A stretch of DNA of 64,000 bases from Zhengitettix transpicula (taxonomy: Eukaryota; Arthropoda; Insecta; Orthoptera; Tetrigidae). A model generated the notes under the pieces. The model was given only the letters and a program-made list of their open reading frames with translations. It made no database searches and was not told where the DNA came from. The translations under genes and the position numbers were made by a program. Position 1 is the stretch's first letter. Every line of letters begins with the position of its first letter. Where the stretch lies: contig JAYJMR010000022.1 in NCBI GenBank assembly GCA_037074705.1, positions 287,191-351,190 on the forward strand, written 5' to 3'. Of this stretch, positions 41,791-54,908 are shown piece by piece.

Positions 41791-43674
41791 ATTAGGATTT
41801 TAGAAGTGCAGGTTTGAGTAATTTTTATAAAGAACGAGTCATTTATTATGAAATAAGACTTTGTTATTTGAAGATTCTTAGTTGGTGAAATTCCAAACTT
41901 GTCGTCGAAACGTCGAAATATTACGATATATTAATTAATATTAATAGATTAAGATTTTAGAAGTGCAGGTTTGAGTAATTTTTATAAAGAACGAGTCATT
42001 TATTATGAAATAAGACTTTGTTATTTTTAGATTCTTGGTTGGTGAAATTCCAAACTTGTCGTCGAAACGTCGAAATATTGGGATATATTAATTAATATTA
42101 ATAGATTAAGATTTTGGAAGTGCAGGTTTGAGTAATTTTTATAAAGAACGAGTCATTTATTATGAAATAAGACATTGTTATTTTTAGATTCTTGGTTTGT
42201 GAAATTCCAAACTTGTCGTCGAAACGTCGAAATATTGGGATATATTAATTAATATTAATAGATTAAGATTTTAGAAGTGCAGGTTTGAGTAATTTTTATA
42301 AAGAACGAGTCATTTATTATGAAATAAGATTTTGTTATTTTTAGATTCTTGGTTGGTGAAATTCCAAACTTGTCGTCGAAACGTCGAAATATTGGGATAT
42401 ATTAATTAATATTAATAGATTAAGATTTTAGAAGTGCAGGTTTGAGTAATTTTTATAAAGAACGAGTCATTTATTATGAAATAAGACTTTGTTATTTTTA
42501 GATTCTTGGTTGGTGAAATTCCAAACTTGTCGTCGAAACGTCGAAATATTGGGATATATTAATTAATATTAATAGATTAAGATTTTAGAAGTGCAGGTTT
42601 GAGTAATTTTTATAAAGAACGAGTCATTTATTATGAAATAAGACTTTGTTATTTTTAGATTCTTGGTTGGTGAAATTCCAAACTTGTCGTCGAAACGTCG
42701 AAATATTACGATATATTAATTAATATTAATAGATTAAGATTTTAGAAGTGCAGGTTTGAGTAATTTTTATAAAGAACGAGTCATTTATTATGAAATAAGA
42801 CTTTGTTATTTATAGATTATTGGTTGGTGAAATTCCAAACTTGTCGTCGAAACGTCGAAATATTACGATATATTAATTAATATTAATAGATTAAGATTTT
42901 AGAAGTGCAGGTTTGAGTAATTTTTATAAAGAACGAGTCATTTATTATGAAATAAGACTTTGTTATTTTTAGATTCTTGGTTGCTGAAATTCCAAACTTG
43001 TCGTCGAAACGTCGAAATATTACGATATGTTAATTAATATTAATAGATTAAGATTTTAGAAGTGCCGGTTTGAGTAATTTTTATAAAGAACGAGTCATTT
43101 ATTATGAAATAAGACTTTGTTATTTTTAGATTCTGGGTTGGTGAAATTCCAAACTTGTCGTCGAAACGTCGAAATATTACGATATATTAATTAATATTAA
43201 TAGATTAAGATTTTAGAAGTGCAGGTTTGAGTAATTTTTATAAAGAACGAGTCATTTATTATGAAATAAGACTTTGATATTTGAAGATTCTTAGTTGGTG
43301 AAATTCCAATCTTGTCGTCGAAACGTCGAAATATTACGATATATTAATTAATATTAATAGATTAAGATTTTAGAAGTGCAGGTTTGAGTAATTTTTATAA
43401 AGAACGAGTCATTTATTATGAAATAAGACTTTGTTATTTTTAGATTCTTGGTTGGTGAAATTCCAAACTTGTCGTCGAAACGTCGAAATATTGGGATATA
43501 TTAATTAATATTAATAGATTAAGATTTTAGAAGTGCAGGTTTGAGTAATTTTTATAAAGAACGAGTCATTTATTATGAAATAAGACTTTGTTATTTTTAG
43601 TTTCTTGGTTGGTGAAATTCCAAACTTGTCGTCGAAACGTCGAAATATTGGGATATATTAATTAATATTAATAG
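41791..43674 (+). repeat. 12-monomer higher-order repeat, 1,884 bp, copy 1 (domain D)
   Basis: Phase is set at the rare 'attagg' (41791, 43675, 46187). Within the unit come, in order, cttagttgg with ttgaag, 'ggtttgtg', 'aagattttg', tatag, 'ttgctgaaa' (42981) with 'gccgg', 'tctgggttgg' (43131) and a 'gatatttgaag/cttagttgg' monomer. Each recurs 1,884 bp later. Twelve times 157 is 1,884, so no net indel separates the copies. Private changes such as 'gacattg' near 42,171 show limited divergence. Confidence 0.85.
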
Positions 43675-46186
43675 ATTAGGATTTTAGAAGTGCAGGTTTG
43701 AGTAATTTTTATAAAGAACGAGTCATTTATTATGAAATAAGACTTTGTTATTTGAAGATTCTTAGTTGGTGAAATTCCAAACTTGTCGTCGAAACGTCGA
43801 AATATTACGATATATTAATTAATATTAATAGATTAAGATTTTAGAAGTGCAGGTTTGAGTAATTTTTATAAAGAACGAGTCATTTATTATGAAATAAGAC
43901 TTTGATATTTTTAGATTCTTGGTTGGTGAAATTCCAAACTTGTCGTCGAAACGTCGAAATATTGGGATATATTAATTAATATTAATAGATTAAGATTTTA
44001 GAAGTGCAGGTTTGAGTAATTTTTATAAAGAACGAGTCATTTATTATGAAATAAGACTTTGTTATTTTTAGATTCTTGGTTTGTGAAATTCCAAACTTGT
44101 CGTCGAAACGTCGAAATATTGGGATATATTAATTAATATTAATAGATTAAGATTTTAGAAGTGCAGGTTTGAGTAATTTTTATAAAGAACGAGTCATTTA
44201 TTATGAAATAAGATTTTGTTATTTTTAGATTCTTGGTTGGTGAAATTCCAAACTTGTCGTCGAAACGTCGAAATATTGGGATATATTAATTAATATTAAT
44301 AGATTAAGATTTTAGAAGTGCAGGTTTGAGTAATTTTTATAAAGAACGAGTCATTTATTATGAAATAAGACTTTGTTATTTTTAGATTCTTGGTTGGTGA
44401 AATTCCAAACTTGTCGTCGAAACGTCGAAATATTGGGATATATTAATTAATATTAATAGATTAAGATTTTAGAAGTGCAGGTTTGAGTAATTTTTATAAA
44501 GAACGAGTCATTTATTATGAAATAAGACTTTGTTATTTTTAGATTCTTGGTTGGTGAAATTCCAAACTTGTCGTCGAAACGTCGAAATATTACGATATAT
44601 TAATTAATATTAATAGATTAAGATTTTAGAAGAGCAGGTTTGAGTAATTTTTATAAAGAACGAGTCATTTATTATGAAATAAGTCTTTGTTATTTATAGA
44701 TTCTTGGTTGGTGAAATTCCAAACTTGTCGTCGAAACGTCGAAATATTACGATATATTAATTAATATTAATAGATTAAGATTTTAGAAGTGCAGGTTTAA
44801 GTAATTTTTATAAAGAACGAGTCATTTATTATGAAATAAGACTTTGTTATTTTTAGATTCTTGGTTGCTGAAATTCCAAACTTGTCGTCGAAACGTCGAA
44901 ATATTACGATATGTTAATTAATATTAATAGATTAAGATTTTAGAAGTGCCGGTTTGAGTAATTTTTATAAAGAACGAGTCATTTATTATGAAATAAGACT
45001 TTGTTATTTTTAGATTCTGGGTTGGTGAAATTCCAAACTTGTCGTCGAAACGTCGAAATATTACGATATATTAATTAATATTAATAGATTAAGATTTTAG
45101 AAGTGCAGGTTTGAGTAATTTTTATAAAGAACGAGTCATTTATTATGAAATAAGACTTTGATATTTGAAGATTCTTAGTTGGTGAAATTCCAAACTTGTC
45201 GTCGAAACGTCGAAATATTACGATATATTAATTAATATTAATAGATTAAGATTTTAGAAGTGCAGGTTTGAGTAATTTTTATAAAGAACGAGTCATTTAT
45301 TATGAAATAAGACTTTGTTATTTATAGATTCTTGGTTGGTGAAATTCCAAACTTGTCGTCGAAACGTCGAAATATTACGATATATTAATTAATATTAATA
45401 GATTAAGATTTTAGAAGTGCAGGTTTGAGTAATTTTTATAAAGAACGAGTCATTTATTATGAAATAAGACTTTGTTATTTTTAGATTCTTGGTTGCTGAA
45501 ATTCCAAACTTGTCGTCGAAACGTCGAAATATTACGATATGTTAATTAATATTAATAGATTAAGATTTTAGAAGTGCCGGTTTGAGTAATTTTTATAAAG
45601 AACGAGTCATTTATTATGAAATAAGACTTTGTTATTTTTAGATTCTGGGTTGGTGAAATTCCAAACTTGTCGTCGAAACGTCGAAATATTACGATATATT
45701 AATTAATATTAATAGATTAAGATTTTAGAAGTGCAGGTTTGAGTAATTTTTATAAAGAACGAGTCATTTATTATGAAATAAGACTTTGATATTTGAAGAT
45801 TCTTAGTTGGTGAAATTCCAAACTTGTCGTCGAAACGTCGAAATATTACGATATATTAATTAATATTAATAGATTAAGATTTTAGAAGTGCAGGTTTGAG
45901 TAATTTTTATAAAGAACGAGTCATTTATTATGAAATAAGACTTTGTTATTTTTAGATTCTTGGTTGGTGAAATTCCAAACTTGTCGTCGAAACGTCGAAA
46001 TATTGGGATATATTAATTAATATTAATAGATTAAGATTTTAGAAGTGCAGGTTTGAGTAATTTTTATAAAGAACGAGTCATTTATTATGAAATAAGACTT
46101 TGTTATTTTTAGTTTCTTGGTTGGTGAAATTCCAAACTTGTCGTCGAAACGTCGAAATATTGGGATATATTAATTAATATTAATAG
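43675..46186 (+). repeat. 12-monomer higher-order repeat, copy 2 expanded to 16 monomers
   Basis: The interval between attagg markers is 2,512 bp, or 16 monomers. The extra four come from a tandem duplication of the ttgctgaaa, tctgggttgg, gatatttgaag and tatag monomers: ttgctgaaa stands at 44865 and 45493, and tctgggttgg at 45015 and 45643, each 628 bp apart. Outside the duplicated block the order matches copy 1. Confidence 0.85.
44865..45492 (+). repeat. 4-monomer internal expansion (628 bp)
   Basis: The four monomers starting at 'ttgctgaaa' are followed directly by a second nearly identical set starting at 45493. Only one such set is present in the 12-monomer copies on either side. The two sets share every diagnostic base I compared, so this is among the youngest events in the window. 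Confidence 0.85.
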
Positions 46187-48070
46187 ATTAGGATTTTAGA
46201 AGTGCAGGTTTGAGTAATTTTTATAAAGAACGAGTCATTTATTATGAAATAAGACTTTGTTATTTGAAGATTCTTAGTTGGTGAAATTCCAAACTTGTCG
46301 TCGAAACGTCGAAATATTACGATATATTAATTAATATTAATAGATTAAGATTTTAGAAGTGCAGGTTTGAGTAATTTTTATAAAGAACGAGTCATTTATT
46401 ATGAAATAAGACTTTGATATTTTTAGATTCTTGGTTGGTGAAATTCCAAACTTGTCGTCGAAACGTCGAAATATTGGGATATATTAATTAATATTAATAG
46501 ATTAAGATTTTAGAAGTGCAGGTTTGAGTAATTTTTATAAAGAACGAGTCATTTATTATGAAATAAGACTTTGTTATTTTTAGATTCTTGGTTTGTGAAA
46601 TTCCAAACTTGTCGTCGAAACGTCGAAATATTGGGATATATTAATTAATATTAATAGATTAAGATTTTAGAAGTGCAGGTTTGAGTAATTTTTATAAAGA
46701 ACGAGTCATTTATTATGAAATAAGATTTTGTTATTTTTAGATTTTTGGTTGGTGAAATTCCAAACTTGTCGTCGAAACGTCGAAATATTGGGATATATTA
46801 ATTAACATTAATAGATTAAGATTTTAGAAGTGCAGGTTTGAGTAATTTTTATAAAGAACGAGTCATTTATTATGAAATAAGACTTTGTTATTTTTAGATT
46901 CTTGGTTGGTGAAATTCCAAACTTGTCGTCGAAACGTCGAAATATTGGGATATATTAATTAATATTAATAGATTAAGATTTTAGAAGTGCAGGTTTGAGT
47001 AATTTTTATAAAGAACGAGTCATTTATTATGAAATAAGACTTTGTTATTTTTAGATTCTTGGTTGGTGAAATTCCAAACTTGTCGTCGAAACGTCGAAAT
47101 ATTACGATATATTAATTAATATTAATAGATTAAGATTTTAGAAGTGCAGGTTTGAGTAATTTTTATAAAGAACGAGTCATTTATTATGAAATAAGACTTT
47201 GTTATTTATAGATTCTTGGTTGGTGAAATTCCAAACTTGTCGTCGAAACGTCGAAATATTGGGATATATTAATTAATATTAATAGATTAAGATTTTAGAA
47301 GTGCAGGTTTGAGTAATTTTTATAAAGAACGAGTCATTTATTATGAAATAAGACTTTGTTATTTTTAGATTCTTGGTTGCTGAAATTCCAAACTTGTCGT
47401 CGAAACGTCGAAATATTACGATATGTTAATTAATATTAATAGATTAAGATTTTAGAAGTGCCGGTTTGAGTAATTTTTATAAAGAACGAGTCATTTATTA
47501 TGAAATAAGACTTTGTTATTTTTAGATTCTGGGTTGGTGAAATTCCAAACTTGTCGTCGAAACGTCGAAATATTACGATATATTAATTAATATTAATAGA
47601 TTAAGATTTTAGAAGTGCAGGTTTGAGTAATTTTTATAAAGAACGAGTCATTTATTATGAAATAAGACTTTGATATTTGAAGATTCTTAGTTGGTGAAAT
47701 TCCAAACTTGTCGTCGAAACGTCGAAATATTACGATATATTAATTAATATTAATAGATTAAGATTTTAGAAGTGCAGGTTTGAGTAATTTTTATAAAGAA
47801 CGAGTCATTTATTATGAAATAAGACTTTGTTATTTTTAGATTCTTGGTTGGTGAAATTCCAAACTTGTCGTCGAAACGTCGAAATATTGGGATATATTAA
47901 TTAATATTAATAGATTAAGATTTTAGAAGTGCAGGTTTGAGTAATTTTTATAAAGAACGAGTCATTTATTATGAAATAAGACTTTGTTATTTTTAGTTTC
48001 TTGGTTGGTGAAATTCCAAACTTGTCGTCGAAACGTCGAAATATTGGGATATATTAATTAATATTAATAG
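46187..48070 (+). repeat. 12-monomer higher-order repeat, 1,884 bp, copy 3
   Basis: ttgctgaaa at 47377 and tctgggttgg at 47527 fall 1,884 bp after 45493 and 45643. Differences from the other copies include 'gatttttgg' near 46,740, 'aattaacatt' near 46,803 and 'attggg' instead of 'attacg' near 47,255. At the expected next phase point (48071) the sequence reads 'attaag', and the 12-monomer order stops there. Confidence 0.8.
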
Positions 48071-48160
48071 ATTAAGATTTTAGAAGTGCAGGTTTGAGTA
48101 ATTTTTATAAAGAACGAGTCATTTATTATGAAATAAGACTTTGTTATTTTTAGATTCTTA
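46590..48160 (+). repeat. 43-monomer-offset segmental duplication, left arm, copy 1
   Basis: 'ggtttgtg' at 46590, 'aagattttg' near 46,723, 'tatagattc' near 47,213, 'ttgctgaaa' at 47377 and 'gattctta' at 48153 are matched at 53338, 53471, 53961, 54125 and 54901. The offset is 6,748 bp each time (43 monomers minus 3 bases). Between the arms (about 48.3-50.6 kb and its counterpart) the markers do not line up, so the duplicated segment was later rearranged. Confidence 0.75.
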
Positions 48161-48429
48161 GTTGGTGAAATTCCAAACTTGTCGTCGAAACGTCGAAATA
48201 TTACGATATATTAATTAATATTAATAGATTAAGATTTTAGAAGTGCAGGTTTGAGTAATTTTTATAAAGAACGAGTCATTTATTATGAAATAAGACTTTG
48301 TTATTTTTAGTTTCTTGGTTGGTGAAATTCCAAACTTGTCGTCGAAACGTCGAAATATTGGGATATATTAATTAATATTAATAGATTAAGATTTTAGAAG
48401 TGCAGGTTTGAGTAATTTTTATAAAGAAC

Positions 48430-48475
48430 GAATCATTTATTATGAAATAAGACTGGTTTATTTTTAGATTCTTGG
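48430..48475 (+). repeat. Domain A-type tract inside domain D
   Basis: One monomer boundary carries 'cgaatca' at 48430 followed by 'gactggttta' at 48451 and 'ttttagattc', the combination typical of domain A (for example 5661, 8643 and 13039). The bases on both sides are ordinary domain D. 'gactggttta' is seen nowhere else right of 14.3 kb. This short patch looks like a conversion tract from an A-type donor. Confidence 0.65.
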
Positions 48476-50690
48476 TTGGTGAAATTCCAAACTTGTCGTC
48501 GAAACGTCGAAATATTGGGATATATTAATTAATATTAATAGATTAAGATTTTAGAAGTGCAGGTTTGAGTAATTTTTATAAAGAACGAGTCATTTATTAT
48601 GAATTAAGACTTTGTTATTTTTAGTTTCTTGGTTGGTGAAATTCCAAACTTGTCGTCGAAACGTCGAAATATTACGATATATTAATTATTATTAATAGAT
48701 TAAGATTTTAGAAGTGTAGGTTTGAGTAATTTTTATAAAGAACGAGTCATTTATTATGAAATAAGACTTTGTTATTTTTAGATTCTTGGTTGGTGAAATT
48801 CCAAACTTGTCGTCGAAACGTCGAAATATTACGGTATATTAATTAATATTAATAGATTATGATTTTAGAAGTGCAGGTTTGAGTAATTTTTATAAAGAAC
48901 GAGTCATTTATTATGAAATAAGACTTTGTTATTTTTAGATTCTTGGTTGGTGAAATTCCAAACTTGTCGTCGAAACGTCGAAATATTACGATATATTAAT
49001 TAATATTAATAGATTAAGATTTTAGAAGTGCAGGTTTGAGTAATTTTTATAAATAACGAGTCATTTATTATGAAATAAGACTTTGTTATTTTTAGTTTCT
49101 TGGTTGGTGAAATTCCAAACTTGTCGTCGAAACGACGAAATATTGGGCCATATTAATTAATATTAATAGATTAAGATTTTAGAAGTGCAGGTTTGAGTAA
49201 TTTTTATAAAGAACGAGTCATTTATTATGAAATAAGACTTTGTTATTTTTAGATTCTTGGTTGGTGAAATTCCAAACTTGTCGTCGAAACGTCGAAATAA
49301 TACGATATATTAATTAATATTAATAGATTAAGATTTTAGAAGTGCAGGTTTGAGTAATTTTTATAAAGAACGAGTCATTTATTATGAAATAAGACTTTGT
49401 TATTTTTAGATTTTTGGTTTGTGAAATTCCAAACTTGTCGTCGAAACGTCGAAATATTACGATATATTAATTAATATTAATAGATTAAGATTTTAGAAGT
49501 GCAGGTTTGAGTAATTTTTATAAAGAACGAGTCATTTATTATGAAATAAGACTTTGTTATTTTTAGTTTCTTGGTTGGTGAAATTCCAAACTTGTCGTCG
49601 AAACGTCGAAATATTACGATATATTAATTAATATTTATAGATTAAGATTTTAGAAGTGCAGGTTTGAGTAATTTTTATAAAGAACGAGTCATTTATTATG
49701 AAATAAGACTTTGTTATTTTTAGTTTCTTGGTTGGCGAAATTCCAAACTTGTCGTCGAAACGTCGAAATATTGGGATATATTAATAAATATTAATAGATT
49801 AAGATTTTAGAAGTGCAGGTTTGAGTAATTTTTATAAAGAACGAGTCATTTATTATGAAATAAGACTTTGTTATTTTTAGTTTCTTGGTTGGTGAAATTC
49901 CAAACTTGTCGTCGAAACGTCGAAATATTGGGATATATTAATTAATATTAATAGATTAAGATTTTAGAAGTGCAGGTTTGAGTAATTTTGATAAAGAACG
50001 AGTCATTTATTATGAAATAAGACTTTGTTATTTTTAGATTCTTAGTTGGTGAAATTCCAAACTTGTCGTCGAAACGTCGAAATATTACGATATATTAATT
50101 AATATTAATAGATTAAGATTTTAGAAGTGCAGGTTTGAGTAATTTTTATAAAGAACGAGTCATTTATTATGAAATAAGACTTTGTTATTTTTAGATTCTT
50201 GGTTGGTGAAATTCCAAACTTGTCGTCGAAACGTCGAAATATTGGGATATATTAATTAATATTAATAGATTAAGATTTTAGAAGTGCAGGTTTGAGTAAT
50301 TTTTATAAAGAACGAGTAATTTATTATGAAATAAGACTTTGTTATTTTTAGATTCTTGGTTGGTGAAATTCAAACTTGTCGTCGAAACGTCGAAATATTG
50401 GGATATATTAATTAATATTAATGGATTAAGAATTTAGAAGTGCAGGTTTGAGTAATTTTTATAAAGAACGAGTCATTTATTATGAAATAAGACTTTGTTA
50501 TTTTTAGTTTCTTGGTTGGTGAAATTCCAAACTTGTCGTCGAAACGTCGAAATATTACGATATATTAATTAATATTAATAGATTAAGATTTTAGAAGTGC
50601 AGGTTTGAGTAATTTTTATAAAGAACGAGTCATTTATTATGAAATAAGACTTTGTTATTTTTAGATTCTTGGTTGGTGAAATTCCAAACT

Positions 50691-52000
50691 TGTAGTCGAA
50701 ACGTCGAAATATTACGATATATTAATTAAGATTTATAGATTAAGATTTTAGAAGTGCAGGTTTGAGTAATTTTTATAAAGAACGAGTCATTTATTATGAA
50801 ATAAGACTTTGTTATTTTTAGATTCTTGGTTGGTGAAATTCCAAACTTGTCGTCGAAACGTCGAAATATTACGATATATTAATTAATATTAATAGATTAG
50901 GATTTTAGAAGTGCAGGTTTGAGTAATTTTTATAAAGAACGAGTCATTTATTATGAAATAAGACTTTGTTATTTTTAGTTTCTTGGTTGGTGAAATTCCA
51001 AACTTGTCGTCGAAACGTCGAAATATTGGGATATATTAATGAATATTAATAGATTAAGATTTTAGAAGTGCAGGTTTGAGTAATTTTTATAAAGAACGAG
51101 TCATTTATTATGAAATAGGACTTTGTTATTTTTAGATTCTTGGTTGGTGAAATTCCAAACTTGTCGTCGAAACGTCGAAATATTACGATATATTAATTAA
51201 TATTAATAGATTAAGATTTTAGAAGTGCAGGTTTGAGTAATTTTTATAAAGAACGAGTCATTTATTATGAAATAAGACTTTGTTATTTTTAGATTCTTGG
51301 TTTGCGAAATTCCAAACTTGTCGTCGAAACGTCGAAATATTACCATATATTAATTAATATTAATAGATTAAGATTTTAGAAGTGCAGGTTTGAGTAATTT
51401 TTATAAAGAACGAGTCATTTATTATGAAATAAGACTTTGTAATTTTTAGTTTCTTGGTTGGTGAAATTCCAAACTTGTCGTCGAAACGTCGAAATATTAC
51501 GATATATTAATTAATATTAATAGATTAAGATTTTAGAAGTGCAGGTTTGAGTAATTTTTATAAAGAACGAGTCATTTATTATGAAATAAGACTTTGTTAT
51601 TTTTAGTTTCTTGGTTGGTGAAATTCCAAACTTGTCGTCGAAACGTCGAAATATTGGGATATATTAATTAATATTAATAGATTAAGATTTTAGAAGTGCA
51701 GGTTTGAGTAATTTTTATAAAGAACGAGTCATTTATTAAGAAATAAGACTTTGTTATTTTTAGTTTCTTGGTTGGTGAAATTCCAAACTTGTCGTCGAAA
51801 CGTCGAAATATTGGGATATATTAATTAATATTAATAGATTAGGATTTTAGAAGTGCAGGTTTGAGTAATTTTTATAAAGAACGAGTCATTTATTATGAAA
51901 TAAGACTTTGTTATTTGAAGATTCTTAGTTGGTGAAATTCCAAACTTGTCGTCGAAACGTCGAAATATTACGATATATTAATTAATATTAATAGATTAAG
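50691..52000 (+). repeat. 43-monomer-offset segmental duplication, right arm, copy 1
   Basis: A run of six rare variants, 'tgtagtcg' (50691), 'taatgaata' (near 51,038), 'aaataggac' (near 51,115), 'tttgcgaaa' (51301), 'attaccat' (near 51,341) and 'tttgtaattt' (near 51,435), is found in the same order 6,748 bp downstream. No other place in the window has this run. Confidence 0.85.
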
Positions 52001-52240
52001 ATTTTAGAAGTGCAGGTTTGAGTAATTTTTATAAAGAACGAGTCATTTATTATGAAATAAGACTTTGTTATTTTTAGATTCTTAGTTGGTGAAATTCCAA
52101 ACTTGTCGTCGAAACGTCGAAATATTGGGATATATTAATTAATATTAATAGATTAAGATTTTAGAGGTGCAGGTTTGAGTAATTTTTATAAAGAACGAGT
52201 CATTTATTATGAAATAAGACTTTGTTATTTTTAGATTCTT

Positions 52241-53337
52241 GGTTTGTGAAATTCCAAACTTGTCGTCGAAACGTCGAATATTGGGATATATTAATTAATA
52301 TTAATAGATTAAGATTTTAGAAGTGCAGGTTTGAGTAATTTTTATAAAGAACGAGTCATTTATTATGAAATAAGATTTTGTTATTTTTAGATTCTTGGTT
52401 GGTGAAATTCCAAACTTGTCGTCGAAACGTCGAAATATTGGGAATTATTAATTAAGAATAATAGATTAAGATTTTAGAAGTGCAGGATTGAGTAATTTTT
52501 ATAAAGAACGAGTCATTTATTATGAAATAAGACTTTGTTATTTTTAGATTCTTGGTTGGTGAAATTCCAAACTTGTCGTCGAAACGTCGAAATATTGGGA
52601 TATATTAATTAATATTAATAGATTAAGATTTTAGAAGTGCAGGTTTGAGTAATTTTTATAAAGAACGAGTCATTTATTATTAAATAAGACTTTGTTATTT
52701 TTAGATTCTTGGTTGGTGAAATTCCAAACTTGTCGTCGAAACGTCGAAATATTACGATATATTAATTAATATTAATAGATTAAGATTTAGAAGTGCAGGT
52801 TTGAGTAATTTTTATAAAGAACGAGTCATTTATTATGAAATAAGACTTTGTTATTTATAGATTCTTGGTTGGTGAAATTCCAAACTTGTCGTCGAAACGT
52901 CGAAATATTACGATATATTAATTAATATTAATAGATTAAGATTTTAGAAGTGCAGGTTTGAGTAATTTTTATAAAGAACGAGTCATTTATTATGAAATAA
53001 GACTTTGTTATTTGAAGATTCTTAGTTGGTGAAATTCCAAACTTGTCGTCGAAACGTCGAAATATTACGATATATTAATTAATATTAATAGATTAAGATT
53101 TTAGAAGTGCAGGTTTGAGTAATTTTTATAAAGAACGAGTCATTTATTATGAAATAAGACTTTGTTATTTGAAGATTCTTGGTTGGTGAAATTCCAAACT
53201 TGTCGTCGAAACGTCGAAATATTGAGATATATTAATTAATATTAATAGATTAAGATTTTAGAAGTGCAGGTTTGAGTAATTTTTATAAAGAACGAGTCAT
53301 TTATTATGAAATAAGACTTTGTTATTTTTAGATTCTT
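52241..53337 (+). repeat. 7-monomer duplication (1,097 bp) in domain D
   Basis: 'ggtttgtg' at 52241 and 53338, the strongly altered palindrome segment 'aattattaattaagaataa' at 52443 and 53541 with 'gcaggattg' just after it, and 'ttattattaaataag' near 52,674 and 53,772 all repeat at an offset of 1,097-1,098 bp. Two one-base losses in copy 1 ('gtcgaatatt' near 52,275 and 'gatttag' near 52,785) account for the difference from 1,099. The altered monomer was therefore copied after it arose. Confidence 0.85.
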
Positions 53338-54908
53338 GGTTTGTGAAATTCCAAACTTGTCGTCGAAACGTCGAAATATTGGGATATATTAATTAATATT
53401 AATAGATTAAGATTTTAGAAGTGCAGGTTTGAGTAATTTTTATAAAGAACGAGTCATTTATTATGAAATAAGATTTTGTTATTTTTAGATTCTTGGTTGG
53501 TGAAATTCCAAACTTGTCGTCGAAACGTCGAAATATTGGGAATTATTAATTAAGAATAATAGATTAAGATTTTAGAAGTGCAGGATTGAGTAATTTTTAT
53601 AAAGAACGAGTCATTTATTATGAAATAAGACTTTGTTATTTTTAGATTCTTGGTTGGTGAAATTCCAAACTTGTCGTCGAAACGTCGAAATATTGGGATA
53701 TATTAATTAATATTAATAGATTAAGATTTTAGAAGTGCAGGTTTGAGTAATTTTTATAAAGAACGAGTCATTTATTATTAAATAAGACTTTGTTATTTTT
53801 AGATTCTTGGTTGGTGAAATTCCAAACTTGTCGTCGAAACGTCGAAATATTACGATATATTAATTAATATTAATAGATTAAGATTTTAGAAGTGCAGGTT
53901 TGAGTAATTTTTATAAAGAACGAGTCATTTATTATGAAATAAGACTTTGTTATTTATAGATTCTTGGTTGGTGAAATTCCAAACTTGTCGTCGAAACGTC
54001 GAAATATTACGATATATTAATTAATATTAATAGATTAAGATTTTAGAAGTGCAGGTTTGAGTAATTTTTATAAAGAACGAGTCATTTATTATGAAATAAG
54101 ACTTTGTTATTTTTAGATTCTTGGTTGCTGAAATTCCAAACTTGTCGTCGAAACGTCGAAATATTACAATATGTTAATTAATATTAATAGATTAAGATTT
54201 TAGAAGTGCCGGTTTGAGTAATTTTTATAAAGAACGAGTCATTTATTATGAAATAAGACTTTGTTATTTTTAGATTCTGGGTTGGTGAAATTCCAAACTT
54301 GTCGTCGAAACGTCGAAATATTACGATATATTAATTAATATTAATAGATTAAGATTTTAGAAGTGCAGGTTTGAGTAATTTTTATAAAGAACGAGTCATT
54401 TATTATGAAATAAGACTTTGTTATTTGAAGATTCTTAGTTGGTGAAATTCCAAACTTGTCGTCGAAACGTCGAAATATTACGATATATTAATTAATATTA
54501 ATAGATTAAGATTTTAGAAGTGCAGGTTTGAGTAATTTTTATAAAGAACGAGTCATTTATTATGAAATAAGACTTTGTTATTTTTAGATTCTTGGTTGGT
54601 GAAATTCCAAACTTGTCGTCGAAACGTCGAAATATTGGGATATAATTATTAATATTAATAGATTAAGATTTTAGAAGTGCAGGTTTGAGTAATTTTTATA
54701 ATGAACGAGTCATTTATTATGAAATAAGACTTTGTTATTTTTAGTTTCTTGGTTGGTGAAATTCCAAACTTGTCGTCGAAACGTCGAAATATTGGGATAT
54801 ATTAATTAATATTAATAGATTAAGATTTTAGAAGTGCAGGTTTGAGTAATTTTTATAAAGAACGAGTCATTTATTATGAAATAAGACTTTGTTATTTTTA
54901 GATTCTTA
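53338..54908 (+). repeat. 43-monomer-offset segmental duplication, left arm, copy 2
   Basis: This is the partner of 46,590-48,160. It carries an additional rearranged monomer ('aattattaattaagaataa' near 53,541) and 'attacaatatg' near 54,166 in place of 'attacgatatg', so it has changed since the copy was made. Confidence 0.75.

Larger units (their letters stand above)
26202..41841 (+). repeat. Satellite domain C (mixed 'ttttag' and 'ttgaag' monomers)
   Basis: About 99 full monomers plus two 53-bp partial ones. 'cgagtca' is nearly fixed, while 'ttttagattc', 'ttttagtttc' and 'ttgaagattc' monomers are interspersed, and 'attacg' and 'attggg' both occur. The rare variant 'tttattaagaaataag' recurs at 26678, 28197, 28981, 31959, 32898, 36195 and 37295. 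'ataagtccagg' occurs at 30031, 30815 and 33794. Spacings between such rare markers are whole multiples of 157 give or take visible indels, which shows repeated block duplication. 'gactaatt' is last seen near 37.6 kb. Confidence 0.65.

Noticed and set aside
48430..48475. Independent recurrent mutation to explain the 'gactggttta' patch
   Set aside because: It would require several changes giving exactly the domain A state next to the A-type 'cgaatca'. Exchange with an A-type monomer is simpler, though not proven.
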